NCBI RefSeq assembly: GCF_002005565.1 | Contig: NZ_BDJC01000001.1 | Location: 1 to 64,000, forward strand | Reading direction: 5' to 3' | Source of the DNA: Streptomyces sp. JHA26 | Lineage (GTDB): Bacteria; Actinomycetota; Actinomycetes; Streptomycetales; Streptomycetaceae | DNA: 64,000 nt | Shown here: in pieces, positions 44,516 to 52,555 of the stretch | How the letters are laid out: every line of letters starts with the position of its first letter | How positions within the stretch are numbered: the stretch's first letter is position 1 | Program-made: the position numbers and the translations under genes | The notes under the pieces: generated by a model | Seen by the model: only the letters and a program-made list of their open reading frames with translations | Databases searched by the model: none | What the model was told of the DNA's origin: nothing

Positions 44516-45982
44516 TCAGAGGGGCGCCTGCCAGGTGGCCGTCGCCCGGCCGCCGTCGGCGGGGGCCGGGCCCTCGGGCGTTCCGTCGTGCGCGACCGTC
44601 AGCCGCACCGCGTCGCGGCCGTCCGGCAGGGACGCGGTCGCGTCGACGGAGACCTCGACGCGGGAGACGCCGTGGCCGCGGGACGCGGCGGCCAGGGCCC
44701 GGCGCAGGGCGGCGAGGAGGCGGTCGGCGACCCGGTCCGGTACGCGGCTGTCGACGGCGCCCGTGAAGTGGACGGAGGGCGGGAAGCCGAGCGGGGCGGC
44801 GGCGGACGCGGTCTCGCGCAGCACCCGGCCGCGCAGGCCGGCCGGCGGACCGGCGGGGGACTGCTGGAGCGCGAGGATCGCCGTACGGACCTCCTGGACC
44901 GTGGAGCGCAGCTCGTCCACCGCCCGGTCGAGAACGTCACCGATGTCGTCCGCGCCGGGGCGGCGCCGCGTGGACTCCAGCATCATGCCGGTGGCGAACA
45001 GCCGTTGCACCACCAGGTCGTGCAGGTCACGGGCGATGCGGTCCCGGTCCTCGTACACGGCGAGGCGCTCCCTGCCGTGCCGGGCGTCGGCGAGGACGAG
45101 GGCCGACGCGGCCTGGGAGGCGAACTGGGTCGCGAGCAGCCGTTCGACGGCCGTGTAGGGGCGGTCGCCGCGGCGGCGGGGCAGGGCGAGCGTGCCGATC
45201 AGCCGGCCGTTCGCCCGCAGCGGCAGCATCATGCTGGGGCCGAACCGGTGCCGTACGCGCGTCGTCATGCGCGGGTCGGTCGCCGAGTCCGCGACGAACA
45301 CCGGTTCGCCGCCGAGGAGCTGCTCGAGGACGGGGCTGCCCGGGGCGATGGTCACGCCGACGATGCCGTCCGGGTCGTCGGGCGCCGAGGCGGTCACGAT
45401 CTCCATGCCGCCCTCCGCGGTCGGCTGGAGGATCGCCCCCGCCGAGGCGCCGGCGAGCAGCCGGGCCCGTTCCGCGACCGTCGTCAGGGCGTCGTCCGCG
45501 CTCCCGCCGGCGAGCAGCGCGGTGGTGACGGCCGCCGCGCCCTCGACCCAGCGTTCGCGCTGCCGGGCCGTCTCGTACAGCCGGGCGTTGCCGATCGCGA
45601 TCCCGGCCTGCGTGGCGAGGACCCGGAGCAGTTGCTCGTCCTCGTCCGTGAACGGTCCGTCGTCGGGCGCCCGGCCCAGACGCAGCTCACCGAACTCCTC
45701 GTCCCGCACGCGGATCGGCACCCGCAGCCGGTACGCGGCGCCGGGGGCCCCGGCCGGGGACGGGGCCGGGGGCTCTTCCGGGCCGGCCCGGTGCGGGGCG
45801 CGGAACGTGGAGAGGCCCGCCACGTGCGGGTCGGTCGTGGTCAGGGACGCGCAGGCGGCACCGGTCAGACCGGCGGCGCCGTCCACGACGTGCTGGAGGG
45901 TGCTGCGCAGGTCCAGGTCGGTGCCGACGCCGAGGACGGCGTCGAGGAGGCGGGTCAGCCGGGACGCGGGCCGCGCGGCCAT
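44516..45982 (-). CDS. Tandem-GAF sensor protein with HisKA_3 helix and degenerate ATPase
   Basis: 488 residues. Two GAF domains (about 10-145 and 160-310) resemble DevS/DosS-type sensors. The dimerisation/phosphoacceptor helix is RDRIARDLHDLVVQRLF with H321. The C-terminal ATPase domain looks abnormal: the N box reads RRALAAASRGHGVSRVEV instead of the usual E-x-x-N-x-x-K/R-H, the strand VRLTVAHDGTPEG lacks DxGxG, and the protein ends soon after without the G2 region. ATP binding may be lost. GAGGAAG is 8 bases before the ATG. It lies 21 bp downstream of mbl in the same direction. Confidence 0.87.
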   Translation of the reverse strand: MAARPASRLTRLLDAVLGVGTDLDLRSTLQHVVDGAAGLTGAACASLTTTDPHVAGLSTFRAPHRAGPEEPPAPSPAGAPGAAYRLRVPIRVRDEEFGELRLGRAPDDGPFTDEDEQLLRVLATQAGIAIGNARLYETARQRERWVEGAAAVTTALLAGGSADDALTTVAERARLLAGASAGAILQPTAEGGMEIVTASAPDDPDGIVGVTIAPGSPVLEQLLGGEPVFVADSATDPRMTTRVRHRFGPSMMLPLRANGRLIGTLALPRRRGDRPYTAVERLLATQFASQAASALVLADARHGRERLAVYEDRDRIARDLHDLVVQRLFATGMMLESTRRRPGADDIGDVLDRAVDELRSTVQEVRTAILALQQSPAGPPAGLRGRVLRETASAAAPLGFPPSVHFTGAVDSRVPDRVADRLLAALRRALAAASRGHGVSRVEVSVDATASLPDGRDAVRLTVAHDGTPEGPAPADGGRATATWQAPL

Positions 45983-46003
45983 GCCGTCGGCTTCCTCGGC
46001 GGG

Positions 46004-47041
46004 TCAGTCGGCCAGCGGATCCAGCACGAGGGGCGCGATGCGGCCCTCCAGCATGGTGCCGAGACCCTGGACGGCGCACACGTCGGGCCGTTCCGCGATG
46101 TGCACCGGCATGCCGGTCGCCTGACGCAGCATCTGGTCGAAGCCGGGCAGCAGCGCACTGCCGCCCACCATCACGATCCCGCGGTCGGCGAGGTCCGCGA
46201 CCAGGTCCGGCGGGCAGCCGCGCAGCACCTTGCCGATGCCGTCGAGCACGGCCGTCAACGGCGTCTGGATCGCGTTGCGCACCGCGGCGGTGTCCACCTT
46301 CACACTGCGCGCCAGGCCGGTCGCCACGTCCCGCCCGTGGATCTCGGTGGAGGCCGGGCCCTGCGGGGTGAGCCCGTTGCCGGACAGGGCGAGCTGCAGC
46401 GGGCGCACCGACTGGCTGGGCAGCACCAGTTCGTGCTGGTGGCGCAGGTGCTGCACGATCGCGTGGTCGACGGCCTCGCCGCCGACCGGGATGCGTTCGG
46501 CGGTCACGATCGAGCCGAGGGAGAGCACCGCGACCTGCGTGGCGTGCGCCCCGCACACCATGACCATCGTGGCCTCGGGCTGCTCCACGGGCAGCCCGCA
46601 GCCGACCGCCGCGGCGATCAGGGTGTCGACGAGCTCCACCCGCCGGGCGCCGAGCCCGACCAGCGTCTCGATCGCCGCCCGCCGGGCCAGCGGGTCGGCG
46701 TCGTGCGGCGTGCAGACGGCGGCGCGCAGCCGGGGCTTGCGGCGCAGCGTCCGGCGGATCCGGTCGCCGAGCAGGTGCCGCAGCATGCGCTGGGCCATCT
46801 CGATGTCGACGACCGTGCCGCCGGAGACCGGCCGGACGACGCGGATGTAGCCGGGGGTGCGGCCGGTCATCTTCTCCGCGAGCTCGCCCACCGCGATGAG
46901 CGCGCCGGTGCGGGTGTTGACCGCGGCCGCCGACGGCTGGTCGACGACGAGCCCGGCGCCCTTCACGTAGACCCGGGTCCTCGACGCGCCGAGGTCGACG
47001 CCGAAATGGCAGCGGCGCAGCTGCTCCAGAGTGGCGGTCAT
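46004..47041 (-). CDS. mbl: MreB-like cytoskeletal protein Mbl
   Basis: Actin-fold filament protein, 345 residues. FGVDLGASRTRVYVKG is the first phosphate loop, VVRPVSGGTVVDIEMAQRMLRHLL is an MreB hallmark, PEATMVMVCGAHATQVAVLSLG is the second phosphate loop and RGIVMVGGSALLPGFDQ the adenosine motif. In S. coelicolor, Mbl (SCO2451 as I recall) acts with MreB in spore-wall assembly. GGGAGGAA lies 6 bases before the ATG. It is the first gene before the GAF sensor and is divergent from the S8 protease gene. The 47042-47316 gap shows GC-rich sequence with no further recognised sites. Confidence 0.9.
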   Translation of the reverse strand: MTATLEQLRRCHFGVDLGASRTRVYVKGAGLVVDQPSAAAVNTRTGALIAVGELAEKMTGRTPGYIRVVRPVSGGTVVDIEMAQRMLRHLLGDRIRRTLRRKPRLRAAVCTPHDADPLARRAAIETLVGLGARRVELVDTLIAAAVGCGLPVEQPEATMVMVCGAHATQVAVLSLGSIVTAERIPVGGEAVDHAIVQHLRHQHELVLPSQSVRPLQLALSGNGLTPQGPASTEIHGRDVATGLARSVKVDTAAVRNAIQTPLTAVLDGIGKVLRGCPPDLVADLADRGIVMVGGSALLPGFDQMLRQATGMPVHIAERPDVCAVQGLGTMLEGRIAPLVLDPLAD

Positions 47042-47316
47042 GGCAGTTCCTCCCGAGAGCGCAGACCGTGCGGGGGCCGGCGGGTGGCCGGTCTCCGGAC
47101 ATCGTGCGCGCGGGCCGGGGCGGGCGCCTTCCGGAGGGGGCCGGGCGGGGGGCCGCTGAATGGGGGTCACCTCCGAAGGCGGTCCGCCGTCGGCTGACGG
47201 CCCGTCGGTCTCGTGGCGGGAACCCGCCGAGTCGCCAACCCGCCACGTCCGGGCAACTCCCTTGTCGCTCCTGACTCCTGAAACTCTTTCGCAGCACTCC
47301 ACGAAGAGAGGCGAGG

Positions 47317-50300
47317 ATGAGCAGAGGACCAGTCAGACGCGGGGCGACCCTCCTGTCGGCCGGGCTCGTGATCGGGCTGTTGCCGGTCGGGCCGACGGCG
47401 ACGGCGGCGACGGCGCAGGAGGCCCCCGAGAGCACGCACGGCCGAGCGACCACCCGTACCGTCACCCTCGTCACCGGCGACCGGGTGACCGTCACCGGCC
47501 TCGGCGGCGGCAGGAGGACCGTCACCGTCGAACGGCCGGCGGGCGCCACCGGCGCCGTACGCACCCGGAACGCGAACGGCGAGATCAGTGTCGTACCGGA
47601 CGAGGCCCTGCCCTACCTGCGCGACGGGCGGCTCGACGAACGGCTCTTCGACGTCGACGCGTTGATACGCCAGGGGCTCACCGACACCGAGACCGGCGAA
47701 CTGCCGCTGATCGTGACGTACGGGAAGAACGCGCGGACCCTCGTCCCGCGCGGCGCCGAGCGGACGCGGGCGCTGCCCAGCGTGCGCGGCGCCGCCGTCG
47801 AGGCGGACAAGGGGCGCACCTTCTGGCGGGCGTTCACCGGGCAGGCCGGCATCGACGGCGTGTGGCTCGACGGGCGGGTCACCGCCGCCATGGCCGAGAG
47901 CAACGCCCAGATCGGCACCCCCGAGGCCTGGCAGGCCGGCCTGACAGGCAAGGGCGTCACCGTCGCCGTGCTGGACAGCGGCGTGGACGCCGGCCACCCC
48001 GACCTCGCCGGGCGGATCGCGCGGAGCCGCAGCTTCATCGCGGGGGAGGAGGTCGCCGACCGGCACGGTCACGGCACGCACGTCACCTCCACCGTCGGCG
48101 GCAGCGGTGCCGCCTCCGGCGGCAGGGAGAAGGGCGTCGCCCCCGGCGCCACGCTCGCCGTCGGCAAGGTCCTGAACGACCAGGGCTCGGGCAGCGAGTC
48201 CGAGATCATCGCCGGGATGGAGTGGGCCGCCCGGGACGTGGACGCCGACATCGTCTCGATGAGCCTGGGGTCGACCGAGCCGAGCGACGGCACCGACCCC
48301 ATGGCGCAGGCCGTGAACACCCTCTCCCGGGAGACCGGCGCGCTGTTCGTGATCGCCGCCGGGAACACCGGCGCGCCCTCCTCCATCGGCTCGCCGGGTG
48401 CCGCCGACGCGGCGCTGACCGTCGGCGCCGTCGACTCCGCCGACCAGGCGGCCTGGTTCACCAGCGCCGGCCCCCGCCACGGGGACAACGCCCTCAAGCC
48501 CGACCTCTCCGCCCCCGGCGTCGGCATCCTCGCCGCCCGGTCCCGGCTCAGCGAGGGCAGCGGCGACTACACCTCCATGGACGGCACGTCGATGGCGACC
48601 CCGCACATCGCCGGGGCGGCCGCCCTGCTGGCCGAGAAGCACCCCGACTGGACGGGCGCGCAGCTCAAGGACGCGCTGATGTCCACGTCCGAGCGGCTCG
48701 ACGCCTCCGCCTACCAGCTCGGCGCGGGCCGGGTCAGCGTGCCCGACGCCGTCGGCGCCGAGATCACCGCGACGGGCAGCGCCGACCTCGGCTTCTTCTC
48801 CTGGCCCTACGGCGGCAACGAGCCGGTCACCCGCACCGTCACCTACACCAACTCCTCCGACGCCCCCGTCGCACTGGGCCTGTCCGTGCAGGGGGCGCCC
48901 GACGGCGTCGCCACCCTCGCCGACACCACGCTCACCGTGCCCGCGCACGGCACCGCGTCCACGACCGTGACCGGGGACGGCACGAAGGCGCCGGTCGGGA
49001 ACACCAGCGGGCAGATCGTGGCCTCGGTCGCCGGCACACCCGTCGCGCACACCGCGTTCGGGCTGGTCAAGGAGGAGGAGCGGTACACGCTCACCGTCCA
49101 CGTCAAGGACCGCGCGGGCGCGGCGACCGCCGCCGACCTCACCGTCCAGCGGCTGGCCGAGGGCGTCGACCCCGTGCCCGCCCACGTCGGCGACTCCGGC
49201 ACCGTGAAGCTCCGGCTGGCGCCGGGGACGTACAGCCTCACCTCCTTCCTCGACGTGCGCGGCAGCCACGGCGCCGACTCCCTCGGCCTGGGCTTCCTCG
49301 CGGCGCCGGAGGTCGTCCTCGACCGGGACCGGGAGGTCACCCTCGATGGCCGGAAGCTGCGCGAGGTCCGCGCGGACGTCGGCCGGCGCACCGAGACCCG
49401 TCAGCTGCTCATGGAGTACGACCGCAGCGCGAACGGCTCCGACCTGTTCGGCGCGGTGCAGGTGCCCCTGACGTACGACAGCGTCTTCGCCGCGCCCACC
49501 GGGAAGGTCACCCGGGGCGGCTTCGAGTACCGGACCGTGTGGCGGCTCGGCAAGCCGCTGCTGGAGGCCGAGGGGATCGGCGAGGCCGTCGTGCAGCCGG
49601 GCGGCACGCTCGTCGAGGGCCGCACCCGGCTGCCGCTCGTCGACGTCGGCACCGGCCCGTTCACCGGGGTGGAGGGCAAGGCGGTCCTCGCCCGGCTCAC
49701 CGGGGGCACCGAACCGGCCGCCCTCGCCCGGGCCGCCCAGGACGCGGGCGCGAAGGCGCTGTTCGTCACCGACGACGCGCCCGGCCGGCTGATGGCGTGG
49801 TGGGGCACGGACGACAACGCCGACCGGCCGCTGACGATCGCCACGGTGAACGCCGCGGACGCCGCCCGGCTGCGCGCCGCGGGCCGCGTCGACATGACCG
49901 GCACGCGCAACACGCCGTACGTGTACGACCTGTCGGAGGGGCACGCCGGCGCGGTGCCCGACCGGGACCTGACGTACGCGCCGGGCAAGCGGGAGCTGGC
50001 CGCCGTGCACACCAGGTACCACGCCGCCCGGCCGGTGAGCGGGGGCGAGTTCCGGTACTCGATCACCGACACCTTCCCGGTCGGCATCGGCTTCAAGGAG
50101 CGGATCGACTACCCGGCCGAGCGGACCGAGTACGTGTCGACCGGGCGCGGTCAGCTGTGGCACGAGTCCGTGGACGCCGCCGACGGCGCGCTGGAGGAGC
50201 GCGGCGGACTGGTCCGGTACGAGGGCGGCTCGCGTCCACGGCTCGACTGGTTCAAGCCCGTCTGGCACCCGTGGCTCGGCACCGGGCTCGGCTGGGGCCA

Positions 50301-50937
50301 GCAGCGCGCCGGCGACCGGCTCCAGTTCAACGCCCCCGGCTGGGGCGACTCCGGTCCCGACCACACCGGCTTCGGCGACGTGTGGAGCGAGACCAGCGGG
50401 ATGACCCAGACCACGGCCGTGTACCTGGACGGCGAGCTGGCCGACGAGGGGACGTCGTCCGCCGTGTACGTGGAGGATGCGCCCGCCGACGCGCACACGT
50501 ACAGGCTGGTCACGGACACCGCGCTGGACGCGGAGCGCTGGGGGATCGGGACGAGGGGCCACGCCGAGTGGACCTTCCGGTCGGCCGCTACCCCCGCGGA
50601 CCGCTGGACCTTCCTGCCGCTGATCAACCTGTCCTTCGACGTGGACACCGACCTCGCGGGCGAGGTGCGCGGCGGGCGGAGGCTGTCGGTCGGCATCGGC
50701 GCCGCGTACGTGGCCGGTGCCCCGGACACCGGGACGATCGGCGGCGGGACGCTCCAGGTGTCCTACGACGACGGCCGGACCTGGAAGTCCGTCCGGCTGA
50801 CCGGCGAGGGCGCGTCCTGGCACGGGACGCTGGACGTGCCGCGCGGCGCCGAGCACGTCTCGCTGCGGGCCTCGGCGCGCGACGACCGGGGCGGCTCGGT
50901 CACGCAGGAGATCGTGCGGGCCGTGGGCGTCCGGTAA
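47317..50937 (+). CDS. Large secreted subtilisin-like serine protease (S8)
   Basis: A 1,206-residue exported peptidase. The signal peptide (RRGATLLSAGLVIGLLPVG, cleavage near ATA/AQE about 30) precedes an inhibitor-like pro-region. The catalytic triad is D220 (VAVLDSGVDAGHPDL), H252 (HGHGTHVTS) and S425 (GTSMATPHIAGAAALL), with oxyanion Asn in AAGNTG. Beyond about residue 480 come beta-sandwich domains of the Streptomyces 1,100-1,250-residue S8 type, including a PA-like segment (AGAKALFVTDDAPGRL). GAGAGGCGAGG precedes the ATG. Extracellular protein degradation is the expected role. Confidence 0.95.
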   Translation: MSRGPVRRGATLLSAGLVIGLLPVGPTATAATAQEAPESTHGRATTRTVTLVTGDRVTVTGLGGGRRTVTVERPAGATGAVRTRNANGEISVVPDEALPYLRDGRLDERLFDVDALIRQGLTDTETGELPLIVTYGKNARTLVPRGAERTRALPSVRGAAVEADKGRTFWRAFTGQAGIDGVWLDGRVTAAMAESNAQIGTPEAWQAGLTGKGVTVAVLDSGVDAGHPDLAGRIARSRSFIAGEEVADRHGHGTHVTSTVGGSGAASGGREKGVAPGATLAVGKVLNDQGSGSESEIIAGMEWAARDVDADIVSMSLGSTEPSDGTDPMAQAVNTLSRETGALFVIAAGNTGAPSSIGSPGAADAALTVGAVDSADQAAWFTSAGPRHGDNALKPDLSAPGVGILAARSRLSEGSGDYTSMDGTSMATPHIAGAAALLAEKHPDWTGAQLKDALMSTSERLDASAYQLGAGRVSVPDAVGAEITATGSADLGFFSWPYGGNEPVTRTVTYTNSSDAPVALGLSVQGAPDGVATLADTTLTVPAHGTASTTVTGDGTKAPVGNTSGQIVASVAGTPVAHTAFGLVKEEERYTLTVHVKDRAGAATAADLTVQRLAEGVDPVPAHVGDSGTVKLRLAPGTYSLTSFLDVRGSHGADSLGLGFLAAPEVVLDRDREVTLDGRKLREVRADVGRRTETRQLLMEYDRSANGSDLFGAVQVPLTYDSVFAAPTGKVTRGGFEYRTVWRLGKPLLEAEGIGEAVVQPGGTLVEGRTRLPLVDVGTGPFTGVEGKAVLARLTGGTEPAALARAAQDAGAKALFVTDDAPGRLMAWWGTDDNADRPLTIATVNAADAARLRAAGRVDMTGTRNTPYVYDLSEGHAGAVPDRDLTYAPGKRELAAVHTRYHAARPVSGGEFRYSITDTFPVGIGFKERIDYPAERTEYVSTGRGQLWHESVDAADGALEERGGLVRYEGGSRPRLDWFKPVWHPWLGTGLGWGQQRAGDRLQFNAPGWGDSGPDHTGFGDVWSETSGMTQTTAVYLDGELADEGTSSAVYVEDAPADAHTYRLVTDTALDAERWGIGTRGHAEWTFRSAATPADRWTFLPLINLSFDVDTDLAGEVRGGRRLSVGIGAAYVAGAPDTGTIGGGTLQVSYDDGRTWKSVRLTGEGASWHGTLDVPRGAEHVSLRASARDDRGGSVTQEIVRAVGVR

Positions 50938-50967
50938 CCCGCACCGCGCACCTGGTCGTACGCGGAC

Positions 50968-51000
50968 GGCGCCGCCTCCCTGGGACGGGGAGGCGGCGCC
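50968..51000. terminator. Terminator after the S8 protease gene
   Basis: Perfect 13-bp arms GGCGCCGCCTCCC (50968-50980) and GGGAGGCGGCGCC (50988-51000) with loop TGGGACG, between the convergent protease and small-peptide genes. Confidence 0.85.
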
Positions 51001-51018
51001 GTCGTGTTCCTCGGACCG

Positions 51019-51078
51019 TCAGACCAGCCGGCCGACGAAGTGGACGAGGCCGGCGAGGACGTCGGTGAGAAGGTTCAT
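51019..51078 (-). CDS. Possible 19-residue amphipathic peptide gene
   Basis: The frame encodes MNLLTDVLAGLVHFVGRLV. AAGGAG lies 10 bases before the ATG, and all third codon positions except one are G/C, as in real genes here. Placing the hydrophobic residues on a helix gives one nonpolar face and Asp, His and Arg opposite, so it could be membrane-active or membrane-associated. It converges on the protease terminator and lies upstream of the carboxyltransferase gene in the opposite sense to the protease. I know no named family for it. Confidence 0.5.
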   Translation of the reverse strand: MNLLTDVLAGLVHFVGRLV

Positions 51079-51190
51079 GATCGTGCAGCTCCTTGTGTGG
51101 TGCATGGTGTGGGACCTGCGCTCGGCCACGGTCTGCAGCCCGTCGCTCGCGCACCGTGAGTATCTCCGAGCACTCGTGTCTCATGTGATC

Positions 51191-52555
51191 TTATGACCGG
51201 CGATCACCTGTTCCAGGGAACACCTGATCCCCTGTTCGAAGCCGCAGTACGCCCAGCTCGGCCAGGTCCTGTGGTCTCAGCCTCAGTTGATCCGCCGTCA
51301 CCTCCACCTCGTCCGGTGGGCGCTTCAGGATCGCCGCGGCCAGTTCCGGCGCGATGACGGAGAAGTAGCTGTCCGGCGTGGCCCAGGTGTCGCCGGGCGC
51401 GGCCAGCGCCAGCGCGCCGCCCGAGCCGCCCTCCCCGATGACCAGCGTGGTCACCGGGGTCCGGGCCGAGGCCACGGCGCCGAACAGGTCGGCGATCGCG
51501 GCACCGGCCCCCCGCCGCTCGGCCTCCGCGTCGTTCGCCGCGCCCGGGGTGTCCACCAGGGTCAGCACCGGTATGCCGAGCCGGTCCGCGAGGCGGATCA
51601 GCCGGGCGGCGGTGCGGAACCCGGCGGGCCTGGTCGCCGTGCCGGTCTGGGCGGCGTACGCGACCGTCCGCCCCGCGTGCTCGCCGAAGCCGCACAGCAT
51701 GCCCTCGGCGTCCGTGCCGCCGCAGCGGTCGCCGGACAGGGCGACGCGGTGGGTGAAGTAGGCGTCCAGGTAGGCCCCGGCGCGGGGCCGCTCGGGTGCC
51801 CGGGCCCGCCGGACCGCGTCCCACCCGGTGACCGGCAGGTCGGTGGCGCCCAGCGGTTCGGGCACCGGCGCCGGGGTGTCCGACGGCGCCGTCAGCAGCC
51901 GCAGCCAGCGCCCCAGCGTGCCGCGCAGCTCCCCGGGCGGCACGACGGCGTCCGCGCTGCCCGCCGCCACCTGCGCCTCGGCCGTGTACGCCGCCGGGCC
52001 GGCGTCCGGCGGCCGGACCCGGGAACCGGCGAAGCCCACCTGGGCGCCGGGCAGGGCGAGGACCACGTCGGCGCCCGCGCCCAGCGTCGCCCAGCCGCCG
52101 CCGGTGGCCGGGTCCCGCAGGACGGCGATCTGGGCGAGGCCGGCCTGACGGGTGAGGGCCGACTGCCGGGCCACGCGCTGGAGCTGGGTCAGCGCGAACA
52201 TGCCCTCCTGCATCCGGCTGCCCCCGGTGGCGACCAACGGCACGACCGGCAGCCGGTGTTCGCGCGCGTACGCGTACGCCGCCTCCAGCCGGTCGCCCGT
52301 GCGCCGGCCGAGCGAGCCGCCGAGGAAGCCGAACTCGAAGGCGAGCAGCACGGCCCGGACCCCCTCGACGTGCCCGGTGCCGCAGACGACGGACTCGCTC
52401 TCGCCGGTGCGTCCGGCGGCACGGGCGCGCTGGGCGCCGTAGCCGGGCCAGCCGAGCGGGCCGTCGGGTTCCTGGTCGCCGTCCGGGTGGGGGAGTTCGG
52501 CGAAGTCGTCGGTGAGGAGCGCGAGGAACGCGCGCGCGGAGAGCCGTTCAGCCAT
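51191..52555 (-). CDS. Acyl-CoA carboxyltransferase family protein (AccD-AccA fusion type)
   Basis: 454 residues with two crotonase-fold halves. The N-terminal half (AVLLAFEFGFLGGSLGRRTGDRL, VVPLVATGGSRMQEGMFAL) resembles AccD/PccB without the zinc finger, and the C-terminal half (VAYAAQTGTATRPAGFRTAARLIRLAD, PVLTLVDTPGAANDAEAERRGAG, VTTLVIGEGGSGGALALAAPGD) resembles AccA. Such proteins move a carboxyl group between biotin and acyl-CoA. Coupling with malonyl-CoA synthetase (8-bp overlap) suggests a role with malonate or malonyl-CoA, perhaps as a decarboxylase. No biotin carboxyl carrier gene is visible, so the reaction is uncertain. Confidence 0.82.
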   Translation of the reverse strand: MAERLSARAFLALLTDDFAELPHPDGDQEPDGPLGWPGYGAQRARAAGRTGESESVVCGTGHVEGVRAVLLAFEFGFLGGSLGRRTGDRLEAAYAYAREHRLPVVPLVATGGSRMQEGMFALTQLQRVARQSALTRQAGLAQIAVLRDPATGGGWATLGAGADVVLALPGAQVGFAGSRVRPPDAGPAAYTAEAQVAAGSADAVVPPGELRGTLGRWLRLLTAPSDTPAPVPEPLGATDLPVTGWDAVRRARAPERPRAGAYLDAYFTHRVALSGDRCGGTDAEGMLCGFGEHAGRTVAYAAQTGTATRPAGFRTAARLIRLADRLGIPVLTLVDTPGAANDAEAERRGAGAAIADLFGAVASARTPVTTLVIGEGGSGGALALAAPGDTWATPDSYFSVIAPELAAAILKRPPDEVEVTADQLRLRPQDLAELGVLRLRTGDQVFPGTGDRRS

